Shown here piece by piece: positions 6,898 through 13,192 of a DNA stretch of 13,192 bases. The position numbers were made by a program, and so were the translations under genes. The stretch's first letter is position 1. Each line of letters starts with the position of its first letter. A model generated the notes under the pieces. That model was not told the origin of the DNA. It searched no databases and saw only the letters and a list, made by a program, of their open reading frames with translations. Origin of the DNA: an uncultured Rubritalea sp. (lineage in GTDB: Bacteria > Verrucomicrobiota > Verrucomicrobiia > Verrucomicrobiales > Akkermansiaceae); contig CALFBV010000127.1 of the NCBI GenBank assembly GCA_937951395.1, positions 1 to 13,192 on the forward strand, given 5' to 3'.

Positions 6898-8061
6898 CTA
6901 TTCTTTATCTTTTATTATCCAGCCATTAGTCACTACGGACCCGATGAAAACTTGATTACCTTTTTTAGCATTTTCAGGGAAATAAACATCGAGAACAACT
7001 TTTCGGTTATCGCTGTTGCCAAAGTTGAACAACAAATGTTCAGTGGCGGAGCCTTTCTCTACGTAGCCATATATTGCATCTGCTTCATTAGGGCTAACGA
7101 GCGAGACCGATTGCCATTTACGCTCATCGGTGAATTCGTCATTGTAATAGAAAGCGCGCTTGGCAGTGACTCTTACTCTTACAGCGTCAGTTGGCTTATT
7201 CTCTGCTAACTCAGACCAGCCCATGTCTGAGAATGCGACGTAGCTCTCCCAATCTAGGAGAATTTCTTCTCTCGAATATTTAAGAAAACCAAAGTGATTA
7301 TTATAGTCTTGAGTTTGGCATCTAAATGATAAGAAATGTGGTAGATCAGGCGTATTTACTGCAAGATCAATCTCTTTAAAAGGAGACTGGTTTAGGGTAT
7401 TGCCTTTGTAGAACTTGACCATTTTTTCTTTGATGTTCTCACTTGGGCGGACATAAAGTAATAGTTCATCAACCGTCTTGGCGGCATACATCCCAGTTAG
7501 GAATTCCTTCAATTGCTCCACCTGCTCTTTGTTTTTACTATTATAAACGTAAATTCCCTCTCCCTTTTCTACCTCATCCTCAGGCTCTATTTTCGTTTCG
7601 GACCTATCATCATCCATTATGTCTGTCGCCACGATGGGCTTAGTAAGGTCTGCACTTCCAAAGAGGAACCAATAGCCTAAGCCTCCAATCAATAATAATG
7701 ACATCAACGCTATCGAGATCACTAGCTTTAACCCTTTACCCGAATGCTCGTCCTGCGCATCTGCCCATTCATGGTGCTCACCCTCTGCTAATATTTTATG
7801 GTGCCTTACCATTTCACGATGTTCTTGCTGAACAATTGCCTTTTTATACTTAGAGCTTGAGTCGCATATCGCCGAGACTCCATCATCACGTGTGGGAATT
7901 GTAAGCAAGTGCTCACAGCCAGGGCAGGACGCTCCATTTCCTCCCAGTTCATGAGGAAGTGAAAATATTATTCTGCAGAATGGACAAACATAACCAGATC
8001 TATTTGCTGCTAGGTTTTTCGGTTCTATGCTTTCTTTAGTCACGGGCAACAGACTAGCCAT
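6898..8061 (-). CDS. Zinc-ribbon, single-pass membrane protein of unknown function
   Basis: A 387-residue protein not assigned to a known function. Residues 23-55 form a likely zinc ribbon: CPFC (Cys26, Cys29) and CPGC (Cys46, Cys49), with a PHELGG tract between. A charged, His/Glu-rich stretch (70-108) precedes one hydrophobic segment (about 109-131: LKLVISIALMSLLLIGGLGY onwards), then a D/E-rich linker and a C-terminal domain of about 220 residues, probably periplasmic, with many aromatic residues (FLSFRCQTQDYN, WESYVAFSDMGWSE) and no motif I know. There is no N-terminal signal peptide, so the ribbon should be cytoplasmic and the large domain outside. It starts 59 bases after the PBP stop and abuts the next gene. 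Zinc-ribbon plus membrane-anchor proteins are frequent in Verrucomicrobiota and Planctomycetes. Confidence 0.85.
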   Translation of the reverse strand: MASLLPVTKESIEPKNLAANRSGYVCPFCRIIFSLPHELGGNGASCPGCEHLLTIPTRDDGVSAICDSSSKYKKAIVQQEHREMVRHHKILAEGEHHEWADAQDEHSGKGLKLVISIALMSLLLIGGLGYWFLFGSADLTKPIVATDIMDDDRSETKIEPEDEVEKGEGIYVYNSKNKEQVEQLKEFLTGMYAAKTVDELLLYVRPSENIKEKMVKFYKGNTLNQSPFKEIDLAVNTPDLPHFLSFRCQTQDYNNHFGFLKYSREEILLDWESYVAFSDMGWSELAENKPTDAVRVRVTAKRAFYYNDEFTDERKWQSVSLVSPNEADAIYGYVEKGSATEHLLFNFGNSDNRKVVLDVYFPENAKKGNQVFIGSVVTNGWIIKDKE

Positions 8062-8120
8062 CTAGCATGGGAAGGCAAGCAGTTAGCTCGCAAATAGAGA
8101 TAAAAGTGGTGATCATAAAA

Positions 8121-10610
8121 CTAGTCTGTGATCGTCATTCTAGGCGGCTTCAGCATTTCTATTTCAGACACGCTATTCTGCTCTCCTAGGAAATCAAAAT
8201 CCATAGATCCTAGTCCACGTCCAGCACGGTAGATACTTTTATGTCGAGCTGCATACACAGGAGTAAGAGAATTATAAGGATCCTCACCTACCAGAGTAGG
8301 TTCCTTTGGTTTAATTGGCACCATATTAAGCCTTTCAATAGGACTGAGTGTTGAATAACCAGCTTGATAATCTCCATGAAAATCACCCAGGCTCGCACCA
8401 TGTACCGGACACATCCCTTTAGGGCGCTTGTCTACGTGGAAATACTCTTCATAAGCGGTGCTTTTGTAGCTACTCTTACCGGTTACGATGTTGTGGAAAT
8501 GCTCCTCACAAGCTTTAGACTCTCGTTTACCTGAGTGGCTACAAATTCTCATCTTTATTACATCGTCAGGCTTCCTTATCTGTTTACCTCCCAGTTTCTG
8601 CCCTGCTTTACGCATCACCTCCACCCAGATAGGCATGACTGTCTCCTTGCTAAATGCATCTGGATAGATCTCCTCTCTCACACCATCATAGAATCCAGAC
8701 CAAAGCGCACAGGTCACATTACCGTCATAACCTACGAACCAGTGATTACTAAAATCACTCGTGGTGCCCGTTTTACCCCCCCCATTGAAATTTTTCATTT
8801 TTGCAGCGTTGAAAACATCACTACCACTGCCATTTTTTAGAGCATCTTCTAGCATTTTATTCACTAGAAATGCTGTAGAGTCCTTCATCACGCGCTCAGT
8901 CTTGACATCTACTATCTTGTTCCATTTATAAACTACTTTCCCAGAACCATCTTCGATATGGCTAATCCAGACGAGATCTTTCACCATTTCACCGCCGTTG
9001 GGGAATGCTGAATACGCTTTCACTAATTCGGTGATAGAAGCATCCTCCGAGCCTAACAGCGTTCTATTTAGCAGCCTGCCTTCTGGCTTTCTGAGTCCAA
9101 ATTTCTCTGATGTCTGCCACACTCCTTCTAGTCCTATCTTGCGACCAAGCCTAACAGTAGCAGCTATCTTCGAAGCTGCGAGAGCGCGCCTCATCGGGAT
9201 GTAGCCTTCGTATTTCGGCGAGGCCACTTCATGTCCCCACTCTCCAAGAATCCCTTCCACACCATCGATCATTACCTGCCTGTTATCCATCGCCTCATCG
9301 ATGAGTTGGGTGGAACTATTCATCCCATTCTCTAGCGCTGAGGCGTAGATGAATGGAAAAAATGCTGTACCTAGAGGCTTCCTACCAGACTCAATAAAGT
9401 CGTACTGAGAATGCACGAAGTCTCTTCCACCCACGTAGGCGATGACCTCTCCGGTCTCGTTATTCATCATCATCCCTGATCCCTGAAGATAGGCCGGCTT
9501 AGAATCTTCTGATCTCACGTAGTCTTTATACTTGGGGTGACTATAGTCGTCACGTCCCTCTACACTCATCAGCTTCTTTTTTAAGTCTCGCTCCAGCATC
9601 TCTTGCACATCTTTATCGATCGTGGTGAAGATCTTGTATCCTCCCTTAGCTTTCTCAGTTTCAGAAATCTCTTTTTCACCCAGAATCTGCTCGAACTTCT
9701 CCGCTACGCGATCATGAAAATGCGATGTTCCACGCTGAATAGGATCTGGATTTAGAACGAGTGGCCGCTCCATGTATTCGTCCCGCTCCTGCTCACTGAT
9801 CATGCCTTCCACAGCCATTCTGACGAGTACGCGGTCTCTTACTCTTTTATTTTCGTAGCCTTGCACTCGCTTGCCTTCAGTATTTTTATTTATGCTTGAT
9901 GGCGAGTAGTGAGCAGGGTTACGGATCGCACCCACTAGTGATGCACACTCGTGGATCTCTAGATCCTTAGGCTCCTTGCCGAAGAATCCGAGGGACGCTG
10001 AACGAATGCCGTAGAAGCCTCCACCAAAGTTGACCCTGTTCATGTAAAACTCTAGGATATCTTGCTTAGTATACATCTCTTCAAGACGGATCGCCAAGAA
10101 GATCTCCACTAGCTTTCGTTCATAAGTACTCTCTTTTCTCTGCTTACGTTCATCCTGCAGGTAGTAGGCATTTCTTGCTAGCTGCTGTGTGAGCGTACTA
10201 GCACCACCTGAGACACTACCACCCTGGAATTCCTGGAGCACCACGCGGGTGATTCCTTTTAGATCATATCCATTATGACTGAAAAAACGCGCGTCCTCCG
10301 CAGCGATCAATGTGTCGATAAACAACTGTGGCACATCTCCCACCGGAATAGGATCTCGGTTTTCATTAAATATTCTGCCAACCTCGTTTTGCTCTCGATC
10401 ATAGATCTTATTAGGAATCTGTATTTCATTGACTAATTTCAAGTCATAACCCCCAGCCCTATCTCTATATTTAGCAGACCACATCCAAGCTACCAACACT
10501 ACGACCACACAGCAGATGAATCCTGCACCAAAAAACATAATAAACCACTTGCGCCTGAAAATTGACTTCTTGCGCACTTTCCTCCTAGAGTTAAACTTCT
10601 TCCAGCTCAT
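8121..10610 (-). CDS. Class A penicillin-binding protein with degenerate transpeptidase site
   Basis: Membrane-anchored peptidoglycan synthase of the PBP1A type, 829 residues from the ATG at 10610. Order: basic cytoplasmic tail, membrane helix (about 22-44), glycosyltransferase GT51 domain (about 90-260) with catalytic Glu105 in AAEDARFFSHNG, GGASTLTQQLARN, RKLVEIFLAIRLE and the YMNRVNFGGGFYGI tract, then a transpeptidase domain (about 325-680). In that domain the SxxK motif reads TAFF (415-418, within RKPLGTAFFPFIY) and SxN reads SKI (480-482), while KTGTT (613-617) remains. Loss of the nucleophile Ser and its Lys predicts no acyl-enzyme, so only the glycan-polymerising half is expected to work. 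A Cys-containing C-terminal tail follows. A longer in-frame start at 10688 would overlap the divergent gene and put 26 non-typical residues ahead of the basic tail, so it was not chosen. First gene of a four-gene minus-strand cluster. Confidence 0.92.
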   Translation of the reverse strand: MSWKKFNSRRKVRKKSIFRRKWFIMFFGAGFICCVVVVLVAWMWSAKYRDRAGGYDLKLVNEIQIPNKIYDREQNEVGRIFNENRDPIPVGDVPQLFIDTLIAAEDARFFSHNGYDLKGITRVVLQEFQGGSVSGGASTLTQQLARNAYYLQDERKQRKESTYERKLVEIFLAIRLEEMYTKQDILEFYMNRVNFGGGFYGIRSASLGFFGKEPKDLEIHECASLVGAIRNPAHYSPSSINKNTEGKRVQGYENKRVRDRVLVRMAVEGMISEQERDEYMERPLVLNPDPIQRGTSHFHDRVAEKFEQILGEKEISETEKAKGGYKIFTTIDKDVQEMLERDLKKKLMSVEGRDDYSHPKYKDYVRSEDSKPAYLQGSGMMMNNETGEVIAYVGGRDFVHSQYDFIESGRKPLGTAFFPFIYASALENGMNSSTQLIDEAMDNRQVMIDGVEGILGEWGHEVASPKYEGYIPMRRALAASKIAATVRLGRKIGLEGVWQTSEKFGLRKPEGRLLNRTLLGSEDASITELVKAYSAFPNGGEMVKDLVWISHIEDGSGKVVYKWNKIVDVKTERVMKDSTAFLVNKMLEDALKNGSGSDVFNAAKMKNFNGGGKTGTTSDFSNHWFVGYDGNVTCALWSGFYDGVREEIYPDAFSKETVMPIWVEVMRKAGQKLGGKQIRKPDDVIKMRICSHSGKRESKACEEHFHNIVTGKSSYKSTAYEEYFHVDKRPKGMCPVHGASLGDFHGDYQAGYSTLSPIERLNMVPIKPKEPTLVGEDPYNSLTPVYAARHKSIYRAGRGLGSMDFDFLGEQNSVSEIEMLKPPRMTITD

Positions 10611-10616
10611 GATTTC

Positions 10617-10622
10617 TATAAT
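10617..10622 (+). promoter_or_regulatory. Possible -10 box of the methyltransferase gene
   Basis: A perfect TATAAT lies in the 29-base gap between the divergent PBP and methyltransferase starts, 17 bases before the ATG at 10640. The matching -35 position has only poor sequence (TTAAAC or AACTTC). It would give a leader of about 10 bases, consistent with the absence of a Shine-Dalgarno site. Confidence 0.35.
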
Positions 10623-10639
10623 TTTTAAGCAGACAGCCC

Positions 10640-11830
10640 ATGCCCACTGATCAACAACATACATACCCTCAGAACGCCCATGACGCAACCCTTGGATTAG
10701 AAAGTTTTCTACATCAAAGGATAAGCGAAGTTGGTGACATTTCTTTCGCGGAATATATGCACCACGCGCTCTACCACCCAGAATGGGGCTACTATACCAA
10801 GGGCCACGAGAACGTAGGTAAGGCTGGGGACTTCTTCACCAGCGTCAGCGTGGGCAGCTGCTTCGGGACCATCCTGGCACACCGTATCCATAAGCTTTGG
10901 CTGGGAATAGGCTCACCGAAGAACTATCATCTCATAGAAATGGGAGCCAATAATGGCCAACTCGCGCTGGATATACTAGACGCACTTCAGCAGACATTTC
11001 CACATATCTACACTAACATTCGTTATCACATCATCGAGCATCTAGATTCTGTGAGAGACATTCAAGCGCAGACCTTGAGCGCCCATAGAGAGAAAATCTC
11101 CCTCCATACAAACTCAAAAGAAGTTTCTGAGAAGCAAGGCCTCATCCTCAGTAATGAACTCATCGATGCCTTTCCCGTTCATTTACTCCAGCTCGACAAC
11201 GGCATCTGGCATGAAAGAAACGTCACCATCACGAACGAAAAACTAGACTTCACCCTCTGCAAAAAACTTACCCCTGAGGTAGCTGAATTCACCAGAAACT
11301 TACCCCTAACGAGCCTGACCAAAGATCTCCCCGATGGCTACCAAACTGAATACCGACCAGGGCTCGATGATTACATTACCAAACTCGGCGGAATGCTAGA
11401 CAACTTCCACACCATCACCATCGACTACGGACACACTCACAGCTCTTACTACGCCGCATCCCGCAGCACTGGCACGCTGAGGTGCTACCACCAGCATCAG
11501 GCTGATGAAGAGCCACTGCTACTCCCAGGACAAAAAGACATCACCGCACATGTGGACCTCACTCAACTCGCAAAAACTTACCTCCAGCTAGGGCACAAAC
11601 TCATCCATTTCTCATCTCAATCTCACTACCTCACCACCCATGCTAAAGAATGGCTACTGAGCCTTGAGGAAAATTTAAGCCCAGAGAACTTCAAGCTCAT
11701 CAGACAATTCCAAACCCTCACGCATCCTACCAGCATGGGGCATCAGTTCCACGTCTTAGAGACATATACCGAGGGAGCATCTTGCGCAGACACATTGGAG
11801 AAATTAGAGATAAAACACACCTCTAGCTAA
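10640..11830 (+). CDS. MidA/NDUFAF7-family SAM-dependent methyltransferase
   Basis: Class I methyltransferase of the family containing eukaryotic NDUFAF7/MidA, which methylates an arginine of a complex I subunit in mitochondria; the bacterial substrate is not established. It has 396 residues, normal for the family. Visible motifs are ISFAEYMHHALYHPEWGYY (34-52), AGDFFTSVSVGSCFG (62-76), the SAM-binding loop LIEMGANNGQLALDIL (98-113, GANNG in place of the usual GAGxG), LSNELIDAFPVHLL, EYRPGL, TIDYGH, a TGTLRCYHQH tract and QKDITAHVDLTQLA. The gene is divergent from the PBP gene with 29 bases between starts and convergent with plsX with 3 bases between stops. No Shine-Dalgarno is seen. No complex I genes are in the window, so partner and role are open. 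Confidence 0.88.
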   Translation: MPTDQQHTYPQNAHDATLGLESFLHQRISEVGDISFAEYMHHALYHPEWGYYTKGHENVGKAGDFFTSVSVGSCFGTILAHRIHKLWLGIGSPKNYHLIEMGANNGQLALDILDALQQTFPHIYTNIRYHIIEHLDSVRDIQAQTLSAHREKISLHTNSKEVSEKQGLILSNELIDAFPVHLLQLDNGIWHERNVTITNEKLDFTLCKKLTPEVAEFTRNLPLTSLTKDLPDGYQTEYRPGLDDYITKLGGMLDNFHTITIDYGHTHSSYYAASRSTGTLRCYHQHQADEEPLLLPGQKDITAHVDLTQLAKTYLQLGHKLIHFSSQSHYLTTHAKEWLLSLEENLSPENFKLIRQFQTLTHPTSMGHQFHVLETYTEGASCADTLEKLEIKHTSS

Positions 11831-11833
11831 ACA

Positions 11834-12874
11834 CTACTCTGATCCAGAAGATGCTTCAGCCTGAAGCTGCTCCATAACCTCCTCGATATGAGGATTCACA
11901 TTTTGCTCTACAGCCTCCATGGCTCCACGGATGGCATTCTGCATCGCTAGAGCAGATGAGCCACCGTGTGAAATGATAACCACTCCATTAATACCTAAAA
12001 GCGGGCTTCCACCGTAGTATTCGTATGAGCTACGGCGCTTCACAGCCTTGAATGCACCGCTCGCCATTGCCGCACCTAGCACGCGCATTGGCTTGCGTTT
12101 GAATTCTAGTTTCAGCCATTTCGACATCGCCTTAGCAGTCGCCTCACAGCTTTTTAAAATGATATTTCCAGTGAATCCATCAGTCAGAGCCACATCGACC
12201 TGAGTCTCGTAAAGATCACTACCTTCAATGTTTCCTAGGAATTTAAATGGAGCACACCCACCATCTTCCATCTTCTTTAGTAGCGCGAAAGTCTCCTTAG
12301 TAAAAGCAGTCCCCTTCTCATCTTCCTCACCATTTGACATCAGACCTACGATGGGATGAGCAACACCTAAAACGTGCTTAGAATACATGGCACCCATCAC
12401 GGCATAGCCTACGAGATGCTCAGGCTTAGCCTCTGGATTAGCACCTGCGTCTAGGAGATTACAAACACCGAACTCGTTTGGTAATGGAGATGCGATTCCC
12501 GCCCGCTCGATCCCTTTGAGAGTGCGGAGCCTTAGAGTGGCGTTCGCTACTGCAGCACCAGTATTTCCAGCGCTCACTACTGCATCTGCGTCACCAGCTT
12601 TCACCAGTGCAGTGGCTACCGCTATGGATGAGTCACGCTTGCTGCGCAGAGTCTTAGCCCCACTCTCGTGCATTTCCACCACTTGAGAAGCATGGACTAT
12701 CTCTATGCGTTTGTCGTTGAGATTCTGCTCAGCACATTCTTTAGCGATGATGTCCTTATCGCCTACTAAGTAAATCATTTCAATATTAGGATACAGGGCT
12801 AGCGCCTCACGCGCTCCCACTACATTCACTAAGGGAGCATTGTCCCCACCCATGGCATCTACGGCTATTTTCAT
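11834..12874 (-). CDS. plsX: Phosphate acyltransferase PlsX
   Basis: Peripheral membrane enzyme that converts acyl-ACP and phosphate to acyl-phosphate, the acyl donor for PlsY in phosphatidic acid synthesis. It has 346 residues, the usual length. Signature tracts are MKIAVDAMGGDNAP (1-14), VVEMHESGAKTLRSKRDSS, VSAGNTGAAVANATL, GVCNLLDAGANPE, LMSNGEEDEKGT, EGSDLYETQVDVALTDGFTG, and YYGGSPLLGINGVVIISHGGSS near the C-terminus. It follows rpmF on the same strand, the arrangement common in bacteria, where fabH often comes next; here the downstream neighbour is a convergent methyltransferase, so no fab gene is joined. No Shine-Dalgarno precedes the ATG at 12872-12874, and a possible terminator lies 39 bases upstream of it. 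Confidence 0.97.
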   Translation of the reverse strand: MKIAVDAMGGDNAPLVNVVGAREALALYPNIEMIYLVGDKDIIAKECAEQNLNDKRIEIVHASQVVEMHESGAKTLRSKRDSSIAVATALVKAGDADAVVSAGNTGAAVANATLRLRTLKGIERAGIASPLPNEFGVCNLLDAGANPEAKPEHLVGYAVMGAMYSKHVLGVAHPIVGLMSNGEEDEKGTAFTKETFALLKKMEDGGCAPFKFLGNIEGSDLYETQVDVALTDGFTGNIILKSCEATAKAMSKWLKLEFKRKPMRVLGAAMASGAFKAVKRRSSYEYYGGSPLLGINGVVIISHGGSSALAMQNAIRGAMEAVEQNVNPHIEEVMEQLQAEASSGSE

Positions 12875-12912
12875 ACGATTAGTTAAACTGGTAATTCGGG
12901 AAATATAAACAC

Positions 12913-12947
12913 AAAAAAACGCGCGACAGATTTAAGCCATCGCTACG
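12913..12947 (-). terminator. Possible intrinsic terminator or attenuator between rpmF and plsX
   Basis: On the reverse strand, CGTAGCGAT (12947-12939) and GTCGCGCG (12927-12920) can pair as five adjacent pairs (GCGAT/GTCGC, one T-G) plus two outer C-G pairs across a small internal loop. An 11-base loop separates the arms, and seven T follow (12919-12913). The stem is modest but GC-rich and the T run is uninterrupted. It would stop or attenuate rpmF transcripts before plsX. Confidence 0.5.
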
Positions 12948-12969
12948 TTAATTAAAAATGATTGAAGTG

Positions 12970-13009
12970 TTGCACTTGTATACACACCCTGCGGGCGGGC
13001 GAAGTGCAA
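12970..13009 (-). repeat. Inverted repeat downstream of rpmF
   Basis: TTGCACTT (12970-12977) and AAGTGCAA (13002-13009) are perfect 8-base complements separated by 24 GC-rich bases. The left arm can also form a smaller hairpin with AAGTG at 12965-12969 (AAGTG TTG CACTT). It begins 4 bases after the rpmF stop and is not followed by a T run, so it may protect the transcript 3' end rather than terminate. Function not known. Confidence 0.45.
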
Positions 13010-13012
13010 GCT

Positions 13013-13192
13013 TTATAGAGAATCCACGTCAAGAATCTGACGCTCACGGTAATATCCGCAAGATGGACAAGCTATGTGTCCAGGAACACGGCTCTCGCAC
13101 TCAGGGCAAGTTTTTAGTAAAGGTGCTCTCCAGCGGTTTGCGCCGCGACGCATCTTCTGCTTCATCTTTGATGTTCTACGCTTAGGTACTGC
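13013..13192 (-). CDS. rpmF: 50S ribosomal protein L32, 5' end just outside window
   Basis: Small zinc-ribbon protein of the large ribosomal subunit. The reverse strand from 13192 reads [20 protein letters not shown] and on to a TAA at 13013-13015, 59 residues in all; the initiator codon must lie immediately beyond the right edge. Four cysteines form two pairs, CPEC and CPSC, the zinc-binding form of L32, followed by [14 protein letters not shown]. The AVPKRRTSK start is nearly diagnostic. It lies upstream of plsX on the same strand, 138 bases away, with an inverted repeat and a possible terminator between them. Confidence 0.96.
   Translation of the reverse strand, partial: AVPKRRTSKMKQKMRRGANRWRAPLLKTCPECESRVPGHIACPSCGYYRERQILDVDSL

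Noticed and set aside
6871..7209. Plus-strand 112-codon open frame with hydrophobic stretches
   Set aside because: It is fully antisense to the zinc-ribbon membrane protein gene, whose frame is long and well supported; the apparent hydrophobicity comes from reading that gene backwards.
10611..10688. Longer N-terminus for the PBP from a start at 10688
   Set aside because: It would overlap the 5' end of the divergent methyltransferase gene by 49 bases and place an atypical stretch before the basic tail; the ATG at 10610 gives the normal architecture.
11853..11867. GCTTCA GCC TGAAGC hairpin near the convergent stops of the methyltransferase gene and plsX
   Set aside because: It lies within the plsX coding sequence and is not followed by a T run on either strand.

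Overview
The window looks like a chromosomal segment of a Gram-negative bacterium, most likely from the Planctomycetes-Verrucomicrobia-Chlamydiae group and probably Verrucomicrobiota. This is an inference from gene content: a bifunctional PBP, TatA, an exported lipoprotein, a conserved 460-residue family of unknown function, and an almost complete lack of strong Shine-Dalgarno sites. No search could be run to confirm it.

Layout. Bases 1-1186 (minus) hold the N-terminal 395 codons of an Hsp70 chaperone that runs off the left edge. Just upstream of it, 1218-1514 (minus) keeps about 100 codons of a phosphatidylinositol-specific phospholipase C-like domain with no start codon and missing active-site residues, which looks like a gene remnant. 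Bases 1554-3061 (plus) form the most interesting unit: a putative retron. A structured non-coding region is bounded by long inverted repeats (a1/a2, 19 predicted pairs) and followed after 11 bases by a 434-residue reverse transcriptase with a YADD active site. Next on the plus strand come tatA, a clear intrinsic terminator, and an endonuclease/exonuclease/phosphatase-fold lipoprotein.

From 10610 down to 4414 runs a minus-strand cluster of four genes: a class A penicillin-binding protein whose transpeptidase active site appears destroyed, a zinc-ribbon membrane protein, the conserved 460-residue protein, and a short N-acetylglutamate synthase-like acetyltransferase. Divergent from the PBP gene is a MidA/NDUFAF7-type methyltransferase gene (plus), which converges on plsX (minus). 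Upstream of plsX lies rpmF (ribosomal protein L32, minus), missing only its first codon(s). The common rpmF-plsX order is kept, but a possible intrinsic terminator lies between them.

Functional picture. Most of the window is housekeeping: folding, Tat export, peptidoglycan synthesis, arginine-type acetyltransfer, phospholipid synthesis and translation. The accessory insertion is the retron-like unit between hsp70 and tatA, next to the decayed phospholipase. No separate effector gene is evident; the roughly 110-residue N-terminal extension of the reverse transcriptase is the only obvious candidate for an additional function.
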